A stretch of DNA of 36,311 nucleotides from Mesobacillus boroniphilus JCM 21738 (GTDB taxonomy: Bacteria; Bacillota; Bacilli; Bacillales; Cytobacillaceae). The stretch is from the NCBI RefSeq assembly GCF_000517385.1, contig NZ_BAUW01000042.1, forward strand, positions 1 through 36,311, written 5' to 3'. Positions 23,789 to 31,638 of the stretch are shown piece after piece. A program made the position numbers and the translations under genes. How positions within the stretch are numbered: position 1 is the stretch's first letter; every line of letters starts with the position of its first letter. The notes under the pieces were generated by a model. The model did not search any database. It saw only the letters and a list, made by a program, of their open reading frames with translations, and was not told the origin of the DNA.

Positions 23789-25096
23789 ATGCAACAGTTA
23801 GATAAGAAAACAACTTATCGTGTATTGATTGCCAGCCTTGTTGGAAGTTCCATTGAATGGTTTGACTATTTTCTATATGGAACAATGGCCGCACTTGTAT
23901 TTAATCAATTATTCTTTGTCAATGAGGATCCAACAGTAGGCTTGCTTCTAGCGTATGCATCATTTGCCCTTTCGTTTTTCATCCGGCCATTTGGAGGAAT
24001 CATTTTTAGTCATATTGGAGATCGAATCGGCCGGAAAAAGACACTTGTTTTAACATTGAGCTTAATGGGTGCTGCGACATTCGCAATGGGTATTCTGCCT
24101 ACATATCAAGCAATTGGTGTAGCTGCACCGATCATTTTGATTACACTTCGTCTGATCCAGGGACTTGGAATCGGCGGGGAATGGGGAGGAGCTCTCTTGC
24201 TTGCGACTGAGTATGCTCCGCCAGAACGCAGAGGATTCTTCGGATCCATTCCGCAAATGGGTGTGACGATCGGAATGGTGATGGGAACACTCGCTCTTTG
24301 GCTCATGAGCTTATTGCCAGAGCAGCAATTCATGACATGGGGCTGGCGCGTGCCGTTCATCTTCAGTGCATTGCTCGTAGTCTTTGGTTTATGGATCCGA
24401 AAAGGAATCGATGAGACACCAGAGTTCAAGGAAGTTCAGCAAAAAGGTGAAATTCCAAAGCTGCCAATCGTCGATACCCTTCGTTATTACTGGAAAGAAG
24501 TGCTGATCACGATCGGTGCGAAAGTGGTGGAGACAGCTCCATTCTATATTTTCAGTACGTTCATTGTTTCCTATGCGACAAGCACACTAGGATTCAGCCG
24601 CTCTGCCGTGTTAGGTTCTGTCATGGTTTCAACCGTTATTACGACGATCCTTATTCCGATCATGGGAAGTCTGTCAGACCGCGTTGGCCGTAAGAAAATG
24701 TATATCGCCGGTACATTGGCGATGATGGCTTTCGCTTTCCCATACTTCTGGATGATCCATCAAGGCAGTGTTCTCATGCTGGTGTTGGCGACGATTATCG
24801 GCCTGGGGATTATTTGGGCTCCGATTACGGCTGTGCTTGGAACCATGTTCTCCGAAATCTTTGATGCCAAGGTTCGCTATACTGGTGTCTCACTAGGTTA
24901 TCAAATCGGTGCCGCAGTCGCTGGCGGAACAGCGCCACTCGTTGCCACAGCGCTGCTCGCATCATTCGATAATTCCTACGTCCCAGTTGCACTCTACATC
25001 ATGTTTACTGCTGTGGTGTCACTCATTGCCATCTGGGCAGTGAAAAGCCGCGTTGAACCAACTGTGATCACTGGTAAAATGAGCTCGGCCAAATAA
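23789..25096 (+). CDS. MFS transporter, metabolite:H+ symporter (MHS) family
   Basis: 435 residues, 12 membrane helices. Family hallmarks are SSIEWFDYFLYGTMAALVF in helix 1, FIRPFGGIIFSHIGDRIGRK (motif A), RLIQGLGIGGEWGGALLLAT, and YAPPERRGFFGSIPQMG. This is the MHS group (ShiA, ProP, KgtP and relatives), which brings organic acids, amino acids or betaines in with protons. The substrate is unknown, but a downstream ornithine-cyclodeaminase-family enzyme and a divergent cupin regulator suggest an amino- or imino-acid. The stop codon TAA forms the loop of the terminator hairpin. Confidence 0.9.
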   Translation: MQQLDKKTTYRVLIASLVGSSIEWFDYFLYGTMAALVFNQLFFVNEDPTVGLLLAYASFALSFFIRPFGGIIFSHIGDRIGRKKTLVLTLSLMGAATFAMGILPTYQAIGVAAPIILITLRLIQGLGIGGEWGGALLLATEYAPPERRGFFGSIPQMGVTIGMVMGTLALWLMSLLPEQQFMTWGWRVPFIFSALLVVFGLWIRKGIDETPEFKEVQQKGEIPKLPIVDTLRYYWKEVLITIGAKVVETAPFYIFSTFIVSYATSTLGFSRSAVLGSVMVSTVITTILIPIMGSLSDRVGRKKMYIAGTLAMMAFAFPYFWMIHQGSVLMLVLATIIGLGIIWAPITAVLGTMFSEIFDAKVRYTGVSLGYQIGAAVAGGTAPLVATALLASFDNSYVPVALYIMFTAVVSLIAIWAVKSRVEPTVITGKMSSAK

Positions 25097-25112
25097 TTTG
25101 GCCGAGTTTTTT
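25084..25112 (+). terminator. Terminator overlapping the MHS gene stop
   Basis: CTCGGCCAAA (25084-25093), loop TAA, TTTGGCCGAG (25097-25106), then TTTTTT. The stop codon itself is the 3-nt loop. Confidence 0.9.
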
Positions 25113-25268
25113 CAAGAGATAAGAAAGTGTAAATTTCACTTCGAGAAATGTCCAGCTCCAGCGCCTAGCCCCTCGAGTCGCTTCGGTCCGCCCAATGAAG
25201 TCAAAGAACGACTTCACCGGTCGGCCCTCCAGCGCTTGTCGGGGCTGACCAAGGCGCTTGCGCTTTTC
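25113..25268. repeat. Dispersed 150-bp structured repeat, copy 2
   Basis: The second copy of the element at 4790-4945, same orientation: GATAAGAAAGTGTAAA, CCAGCTCCAGCGCCTAGCC, GAAGTCAAAGAACGACTTC and GGCGCTTGCGCTTTTC. It fills the whole gap between the transporter terminator and the next gene. Confidence 0.88.
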
Positions 25269-25289
25269 TGATAAAAGGAGAGATTCTAT

Positions 25290-26263
25290 ATGCTTATACT
25301 GAACGAACAACTAATCCAATCCATTTATAAAATCGAAGATGCCATTCGGGATGTCGAAAACATGTTGGTGGCCATTCATGAAGGACGTGTTCAAAATCCT
25401 CATCGGACGGTACTGAATGTCCCTGAACGCAACGGCTCGGTTCTCTATATGCCAAGCTCGGATGGAACGTCAATGGCAGCGACCAAAATTGTCTCGATTT
25501 TTCCTGATAACAGCTCAGCTGATCTTCCAACCACACAGGGAGCCATTTTACTCACAGAACTACAAACAGGAAGACATATAAGCTTACTGTCCGCTTCCTA
25601 TCTGACACGATTAAGAACCGGCGCATTAAGTGCCATCTCAGCCCGCCACCTCGCCAGCCAGACAGCCAAGTCCTGACCGTCATTGGCACAGGCGGAATGG
25701 CGTTCGAGCAAGTACTGGGAATCGTGAACGTCCTGCCGATACAAGACATCTATTTAATCAACCGTTCTATAGAGAAGACATACACATTCGGTGAAAAGCT
25801 CAAAGAGGCTGGTATCACCGCTAAGATCCATACCGGAGTCGACCGGAACGAAGCCGTCGCCCAGTCTGACGTCATTTGCTGTGCAACCCGATCAACCGAA
25901 GAAGTATTTGATGCCGACTATGTAAAAGCAGGAACCCATATCATCGGTGTTGGCAGTTACTTACCCGAAATGCGTGAAATCCCGTTAGGCGCGCTTGAAA
26001 AAGCAGCATTGATTTATGCAGATGATTATGAGGGGATGAAAGCAGAAGCTGGGGAATTCATTGATGCAGTGAAACAAGGTAAATGGTCATTTGATCAGCT
26101 TTCTGGAACTCTGGATGAACTACACATGAATCAGGTTGAGCGTGGAGTTGAGGATATTACTATTTTTAAATCGGTTGGTGCGGCTCATTTTGATTTGGCT
26201 GTGGCTAAGGGGGTTTTTGGGAAGGCTAGGCAAATGAATGAGGGGGAGGAGATTACATTGTAG
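25290..26263 (+). CDS. Ornithine cyclodeaminase / alanine dehydrogenase family protein (one frameshift as read)
   Basis: 323 residues after adding one base at 25666-25667 (CC, probably CCC). The first part has the family N-terminus and substrate-side motifs PHRTVLNVPERNGSVLYMPS, KIVSIFP and SYLTRLRTGALSAISARHLA. The second frame resumes exactly with QVLTVIGTGGMAFEQVLG, the GxGxxG NAD(P)-binding motif, then DVICCATRSTEEVFDADYVK and FKSVGAAHFDLAVAKGVFG. Such enzymes deaminate or reduce cyclic or linear amino acids using NAD(P). Start ATG has AAAGGAGA upstream. It follows the MHS gene in the same direction but beyond a terminator. Confidence 0.85.
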
Positions 26264-26271
26264 GAACAATT

Positions 26272-26298
26272 GGGGCATGGGAACGGAACCCATGTCCC
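26272..26298 (+). terminator. Hairpin after the cyclodeaminase gene
   Basis: GGGGCATGGG pairs with CCCATGTCCC (one G-T) around AACGGAA. It is followed by GAAATTTTC, only a weak T-run. It could also be a repeat of the palindromic type. Confidence 0.55.
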
Positions 26299-26442
26299 GA
26301 AATTTTCAAGGCGTTTATGTATCCTAATAGTCAATCACTTGCCTGTAAAAATAAACATGCAAATATCGGCGCAAGGCTTCACTTCACTTAGTATTTTACT
26401 GATGCGAGATCGTCCCCATGTTACTTGCTCATAAATTTTGCG

Positions 26443-27027
26443 TTAATTTTTTCTAAAATCTAAGAACCTTTGATAAGCTTCCTCATCTTGAATAATTTTA
26501 AGATATTCGACCTCTCTTTGAGCAACTAGAACCTGGTATTCTTTTTCCTTATGAGAGTTACTAGGGATTTTTGAAGAAATTAGCCCGTTGACTAACTCTG
26601 TTAATGGTTCACCTATAGCCTTTTTAAAATTAAATCCTAATAGTTGCATAATATTAAACGTTTCTTTTGAAAGAAGGGGTTTGAATGTTTCTATGTTGCG
26701 TAAATTTTCCTCAACAGTTTCAGGATCGCCATATTCCATCATTTTTTCTAATAAAGGTAATAGGTTCTCTGTAATATATTTTATATCTTCATCTGAAATC
26801 TTTTGGGAAACTAGTTGTTCATCATAAGTTTGAGCGATAGAGATTAATTCATTCTTCTCTGCAATTAAGTTATTTATGATTTCTTCCAGATTATTAATTA
26901 TTTCTTCGGGGTTGTTCTTTTTAGCTTTTGATGACTCTATTTTGTCTCTAGTTGTTTGTGTACTGCTCTGATTTAAAAACTTATTAAGGGATTCACTTGC
27001 TTTTAACAGTTCGGTGTTTTCTATCAC
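26443..27027 (-). CDS. Coiled-coil protein, unknown, in operon with DUF2321 protein
   Basis: 194 residues, highly charged and almost all helical. Residues about 35-70 (NPEEIINNLEEIINNLIAEK, with an internal IINNLEE repeat) are a likely coiled coil. The rest, LLPLLEKMMEYGDPETVEEN and KEYQVLVAQREVEYLKIIQ, shows no enzyme motif. The start is GTG 27027 with AAAGGAGGT. It is 21 bp downstream of the DUF2321-like gene on the same strand, so they form an operon. The pair lies divergent from the Zorya genes and shares their AT-rich composition. No family is recognised. Confidence 0.7.
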   Translation of the reverse strand: MIENTELLKASESLNKFLNQSSTQTTRDKIESSKAKKNNPEEIINNLEEIINNLIAEKNELISIAQTYDEQLVSQKISDEDIKYITENLLPLLEKMMEYGDPETVEENLRNIETFKPLLSKETFNIMQLLGFNFKKAIGEPLTELVNGLISSKIPSNSHKEKEYQVLVAQREVEYLKIIQDEEAYQRFLDFRKN

Positions 27028-27048
27028 TTAGACTTACCTCCTTTTTGA

Positions 27049-27528
27049 TCAATTAGGATCCCCATATCTTTTCAGTGATAGGTTGGATAATACGTTATAA
27101 AGGATATTCTTAAAACCGTCACTAAAGTGAGAGTCTAGCCCTTTTAAAATACTTTTAACCTTAATGACGGCTACTTCACGTCTCGGTGTATCCTTTACTA
27201 GTTCAGCTAAAGAATCTGTTAAGATTTTTTTATCATGCTCTCCTAGTTCATCAATTATATTTGCCAATTCCTCAGCAGCTTCAAGTGCTAAATTAATCCA
27301 AGGGAATGCATCACCACAGTGAATACAGTATGATGGAGGATTTTCAAGAGCTTCATAGGAATACTCACTATACATCGCCCCTTGAATTGCAACTTTACAA
27401 CTCTGACATTCTTTAATAGTTTTTGAGCCGCAAGTGTCACAATAATTCTTTGAATCCACCGGATACCTGTTAACACTATCATTCGTAATATGACCATTAA
27501 GACAAATTTGGGCAATGTCGTAAGCCAA
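27049..27528 (-). CDS. DUF2321-like zinc-ribbon protein
   Basis: 159 residues. The N-terminus MAYDIAQICLNGHITNDSVN and four cysteine pairs/knuckles (YCDTCG, CQSCK, CIHCGDAFPW, and the early ICLNGH) give two rubredoxin- or zinc-ribbon-like metal sites, the DUF2321 pattern. Residues about 80-159 are helical (ELANIIDELGEHDKKILTDS, REVAVIKVKSILKGL). The start is TTG 27528 behind GGAGGG. DUF2321 has no established function. Its position beside a Zorya operon makes a defence-accessory role possible, but nothing in the sequence proves it. Confidence 0.75.
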   Translation of the reverse strand: MAYDIAQICLNGHITNDSVNRYPVDSKNYCDTCGSKTIKECQSCKVAIQGAMYSEYSYEALENPPSYCIHCGDAFPWINLALEAAEELANIIDELGEHDKKILTDSLAELVKDTPRREVAVIKVKSILKGLDSHFSDGFKNILYNVLSNLSLKRYGDPN

Positions 27529-27878
27529 GGCTAACCCTCCAATCTGTTATAAATATATTATAAAAGAAATTTTTAGCACTTGTAAAATATTCCACTCGTA
27601 AATTCCGCCCTTGGGTATTCACTAAACTTAAAAAGAGATATGGGGCTTTCCTTAGCCTATATGAACTGTATAAATAGAAAAAAGTAGCTTGCACTATCAC
27701 TATTTTAGGGGAAACGTTCGGGTGGGTCCCCTTCAATTAATGTTTGAAGAAAAAATAAAATATACCTAAAACAATATGTTCTGATCAAAATATCCACATC
27801 TTGGCTTTTAAATCTACTAGTTACTAGTAATTGGGAATGATAAAATAGATAAATAGGTAGATCTGTAGGGGGTATAGT
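27529..27878. other. Divergent intergenic region before zorA
   Basis: 350 bp without a gene. Near the zorA start are a perfect dyad TACTAGT-T-ACTAGTA (27815-27829), a -10-like TGATAAAAT (27838-27846) and the zorA Shine-Dalgarno (GGGGG, about 27868-27872). A GC-rich stem GGGGAAACGTTCGGGTGGGT..CCCC is at about 27709-27732. No clear -35 box was found. Confidence 0.45.
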
Positions 27879-29768
27879 ATGTTTGCTCTATTTGAGAGTA
27901 TTTATAACTGGATTAATAATATAGGTTTAAATAGTTTTACAAATGGGTTTCTTCTATTTCAAGTTATTTTTTTCGGAACGTATTTAGCATTGCATTATTA
28001 TATGGAAAAAGAAAATATCAAAGCTATGAAATATATTAGAACTGAATTAAATAATCTGGATTCATCTTTAAATATCAAAGAACTAAATAAGGAAATAAAT
28101 AAGATTTTTGGAAAGTTAAAAGAGAATAATCCTTATCGAGTGCAGTGGGAGCGATATTTCAGTCGAGTGAAAAAAGAAAACTCGGTTGATGAGAAAATTC
28201 GAGTAGAACCATTTTTTGGTTATGATGTAATGCACGATACTCTTGGTAAAAGAAATATTTTAGATAATGGTAGTGGAATTCATGTTTCATTAGGGGTACT
28301 TGGAACCTTTATTGGACTGGCGATTGGACTTTCTGGTTTAAATATGGCAAACCCTGATCTATTGAGAGAGGGTGTTTCTGGCCTAATAGGTGGAATGAAG
28401 ACAGCTTTCTACACATCTGTTTTAGGTGTGGTTTTATCCATTGTTTGGATTCTATTAGATAGCATGATTACTCGTAAAAGAAATGAAGATATTGAGTGGC
28501 ATATCAATAAGCTTCATTATTTTCTTAATGCTGACGATGAGGAAATTTTCTTGAATCGTCTTGAGAAAATTCAACAGCAGCAAACTGAACAGATGAAAAC
28601 GTTATTAACGGATGCCTTGGAAAAAGCGATGGTACCTTTTGTCCGAACTATTGAAAAAGGGAATCAAGAAATTTCACAGCAAATGAAAGAGCAACATGAA
28701 ACATCCCTTGAGCATCTGCATCTTATGAAAAATCAAAGTGAGGACATGGCTAACCGAATAATGGATGGAGTAAGTGAGTCAATGAATGAATCGATTCATG
28801 AGTTCTCTCAAGTACTTCGTTTAGCTCAAGAAAATCAGGGTCGAATGAATTCATTATTAGAAAATACAGTAGAACAATTTAATCAAGCTGCCGAATCAAA
28901 TTCAAACATGATCCATAAAACAGAAAACATGGTTTCCACATTTACTAATCTTTCAGAACAAATGGACGAAACACAGCGTAATTATGCATCTGCTCAAGAA
29001 AACTTATTAAATGCTGTCAATGACATAGGAAATATACAATCAATGATGGTTGAACATACAGCGACGCAAAAGGAAATGATTTCTCATCAGCAGAGCTTTA
29101 TGTCTAAATCAGATGAACTGGTGAATCAGTTCGTGGCTTTTGGAGACCGCATGGCAGAAGTCCAAAATTCAATGATTGAGACTTTAGTTGAAAAAACCGA
29201 CCTGGTTTCAAAACGATTCGAAGATCTATCAAACGAGCTTGTTGAAGCTTCCAATAATCAAAAAGAAGCTTCGAAAGATTCAGCTGAATTTATGGAGAGA
29301 GCAAAAGTTGCAATTGCCGAGCTTGTCCCATTGAGCGAATCTCTAACGACTACAATCAATGGTTTAAGTGAATTAGCAGAATCAATTGTGGAAATGAAGG
29401 ATATGCAAGAAGAAATGATTCCGAAGCTAGACTCTTGGAATACAGCATTAGTTGAAGATATGCGTAGATTTATGACAGTAACTTCTGATCACTTAAATGG
29501 AGTTACACAGCAGACACGATACTCGAGAGAACAGTGGGAATCTGCTGCCAAGCATTTTGAATCCATCAAAGATGAACTTAATTCTACCATGATCAGCTTT
29601 AAAGATAATATGAATCAAGGTGTAAGCGAGACTTTTAAATTATTTGATGAAGAATTACGTGAGGCGGTTGTTCATTTCAAATTAATGGGTGAACAATATA
29701 GAAACTCGGTAGAACATTTAACGGAGTATGTCAATCAGATTGAAGAGAAGGTTGAGCAAGGCGTATGA
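27879..29768 (+). CDS. zorA: ZorA, MotA/TolQ-like motor subunit of Zorya type I defence
   Basis: 629 residues. Membrane helices are at about 21-41, 135-155 (HVSLGVLGTFIGLAIGLSGL) and 174-195 (KTAFYTSVLGVVLSIVWILL); the last two form the MotA/TolQ/ExbB-like channel part. Residues about 200-629 are a long helical coiled-coil tail, as in ZorA, where it projects into the cytoplasm. ZorA with ZorB forms a proton-driven rotary complex that senses phage attack and passes a signal to the effectors ZorC and ZorD. The stop overlaps the zorB start by 4 nt. Gene order and all four partners match type I Zorya. Confidence 0.93.
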   Translation: MFALFESIYNWINNIGLNSFTNGFLLFQVIFFGTYLALHYYMEKENIKAMKYIRTELNNLDSSLNIKELNKEINKIFGKLKENNPYRVQWERYFSRVKKENSVDEKIRVEPFFGYDVMHDTLGKRNILDNGSGIHVSLGVLGTFIGLAIGLSGLNMANPDLLREGVSGLIGGMKTAFYTSVLGVVLSIVWILLDSMITRKRNEDIEWHINKLHYFLNADDEEIFLNRLEKIQQQQTEQMKTLLTDALEKAMVPFVRTIEKGNQEISQQMKEQHETSLEHLHLMKNQSEDMANRIMDGVSESMNESIHEFSQVLRLAQENQGRMNSLLENTVEQFNQAAESNSNMIHKTENMVSTFTNLSEQMDETQRNYASAQENLLNAVNDIGNIQSMMVEHTATQKEMISHQQSFMSKSDELVNQFVAFGDRMAEVQNSMIETLVEKTDLVSKRFEDLSNELVEASNNQKEASKDSAEFMERAKVAIAELVPLSESLTTTINGLSELAESIVEMKDMQEEMIPKLDSWNTALVEDMRRFMTVTSDHLNGVTQQTRYSREQWESAAKHFESIKDELNSTMISFKDNMNQGVSETFKLFDEELREAVVHFKLMGEQYRNSVEHLTEYVNQIEEKVEQGV

Positions 29769-30436
29769 GAAGAAGGCGGAAAGAAACAAATTACTGGATG
29801 AGTTACGCAGATTTAATGAGCGCGATGTTGATGGTATTTGTTTTGTTACTATCTGTGATTATTCTTGATTATAAAAGTGATATGGATGAAAAGCAGCGTC
29901 AGATAGATGCGGTAACAAATGTGAAAAATAATATAATTGCAGATTTAACTGAGGAATTTAAAGGGTCTAACATGAATATTGAAGTTGACCCTCAGACGGG
30001 AGCTATAAGATTTCCAGGGAATATCTTATATGAAGTCAATTCTTCTGAACTTTCACCAGAAGGAATCAAGTTTTTAAGAGAATTCGTGCCTAAGTACTTC
30101 GGAATCATTTTACAGGACAAATTTAGCGAGGATATATCCTCCATTATTGTTGAAGGGCATACAGATAAAGCTGGAAGTTACTTATATAATTTGGATTTAT
30201 CACAAGCTCGGGCTTTTTCTGTTGTCCAAGAAATTTATGACGAAAACTTTGTGGACTTTCCTGAAAAGGATCTTTCTAAAGACTACTTAACTTCAAATGG
30301 TCGATCGTTTATGGTACCTATCAATAATCCTGACGGTACTTATAACCCTGATAAATCAAGACGAGTGGAATTCTTATTTCGTTTAAAAGAAGATGAACGA
30401 ATTGAAGAGCTTCAAAAGTTGGTGAGTGAAGATTGA
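29765..30436 (+). CDS. zorB: ZorB, MotB/OmpA-like subunit of Zorya
   Basis: 223 residues. A basic N-terminus (MRRRRKETNYW) leads to a single membrane helix beginning YADLMSAMLMVFVLLLS; Asp 16 corresponds to the proton-carrying Asp of MotB/ZorB. The C-terminal domain is OmpA-like and binds peptidoglycan: VEGHTDKAGSYLYNLDLSQA with the conserved Asp and Arg (NLDLSQARA, residues 142-150) and SRRVEF near the end. It anchors the motor to the cell wall. It overlaps zorA and zorC by 4 nt each (ATGA and TTGA), so translation is coupled. Confidence 0.93.
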   Translation: MRRRRKETNYWMSYADLMSAMLMVFVLLLSVIILDYKSDMDEKQRQIDAVTNVKNNIIADLTEEFKGSNMNIEVDPQTGAIRFPGNILYEVNSSELSPEGIKFLREFVPKYFGIILQDKFSEDISSIIVEGHTDKAGSYLYNLDLSQARAFSVVQEIYDENFVDFPEKDLSKDYLTSNGRSFMVPINNPDGTYNPDKSRRVEFLFRLKEDERIEELQKLVSED

Positions 30437-31638
30437 GATATTTTTATAAACCAATTCTTATTACTGAATGGGTTGACCAAGAAATTAAAGAGAGACGTAG
30501 GTTACCTTTCAATACAGAAAAATTCAGATCCTTAATTGCGGAACTTGAAGTTCAAACAAAAATATTGTTGGAAGAGTCCTTTAATCGTTTTAAAACTTGG
30601 CTGGATAGACTTAGTCCTGAAAAGCTGCTAGCTTTTACTTTTATCATTCCAAAAATCAAAAACCTGATGGCGGTTCAATACCTCGTTCATAAGTTAAATC
30701 TCTTTTCTAAAAAAGACATGCGTGTGTTTGACTACGCCCTTCATAGTTCATATCACAACAATGTGTTCGATGAGACCTGGGAAATTGCAAAGGAAGCTTA
30801 TAGCGGGAGAAAAGAATCTATAACTTTAGGTTGGTCTAAAGATAAAATTCTGTTGTGGGATCTTCTTATGGAAGATGGAAGACCGATCAGTAAACAAATA
30901 CATCAATATGCGTCCAGTTATGAATTTGATAAGCTAATAGAATTTTTAATGGTAGAAAAAGGCCATCTTTTTTACCAAGATTTATTATTTAACATGTTTG
31001 TTAATGGAACAACATCTTTATATAAAGCCTATCAAACTGAATTTATTGAGTATTTTAGAAGAGCGGATAACACCAAACGTCAAATGTTGGCGGAAGGGTT
31101 TATTCGTTCTCAATCGTGTTATGAAGTCACTGAAATTAGTGATGAGATCTTTAGTAAACTCCAAACTCATGTGAAGTCTCCGATGAAGTGGTCTGATGTA
31201 AAGCAAAAAGAAAAAGACGAGTTTCATAGCTGGTATATGTCTAAAGAACTTTTTGATTTCTTTGGTGAAAATCGAGAAGGTGGAGAACGCTTTAAATACT
31301 GGAAGAAATACTCGCGGAGAATTCAACGGCTCATACATTTACCTCATGATGCAACGATTTTCATGTACTTTAGTGATGTAGTAATCATTGAAAAAATGAC
31401 TGGAGGAGCTATATATATTTATGACAGAAGCTGGTTCGATGACAAATTCGATGTAAAGGTTTCGATTTACGAACAACATTATAACCCGAATAGACCTGTA
31501 CCGGGACCCTATAAAATTAATAGGAATGCTTTTATGGATACTACACTTAGTCACGATGAAGGTAGAATTAAACATTATCAAGGATGGCAAGAGGATGTTG
31601 ATGAATACTTAAGAGATAAATTAGGTTGGGATGTGTAA
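30433..31638 (+). CDS. zorC: ZorC, EH_signature-domain effector of Zorya type I
   Basis: 401 residues, starting at TTG 30433 in a TTGA overlap with zorB. The N-terminal two thirds are helical (for example LSPEKLLAFTFIIPKIKNLM). The C-terminal region ERFKYWKKYSRRIQRLIHLP, followed by FMYFSDVVIIEKMTGGAIYI, has the character of the EH_signature domain. ZorC is found only in type I systems, and works with ZorD on invading DNA. It is shorter than the roughly 560-residue E. coli protein, with the reduction in the helical part. The ATG of zorD lies 8 nt inside the gene. Confidence 0.85.
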   Translation: MRYFYKPILITEWVDQEIKERRRLPFNTEKFRSLIAELEVQTKILLEESFNRFKTWLDRLSPEKLLAFTFIIPKIKNLMAVQYLVHKLNLFSKKDMRVFDYALHSSYHNNVFDETWEIAKEAYSGRKESITLGWSKDKILLWDLLMEDGRPISKQIHQYASSYEFDKLIEFLMVEKGHLFYQDLLFNMFVNGTTSLYKAYQTEFIEYFRRADNTKRQMLAEGFIRSQSCYEVTEISDEIFSKLQTHVKSPMKWSDVKQKEKDEFHSWYMSKELFDFFGENREGGERFKYWKKYSRRIQRLIHLPHDATIFMYFSDVVIIEKMTGGAIYIYDRSWFDDKFDVKVSIYEQHYNPNRPVPGPYKINRNAFMDTTLSHDEGRIKHYQGWQEDVDEYLRDKLGWDV

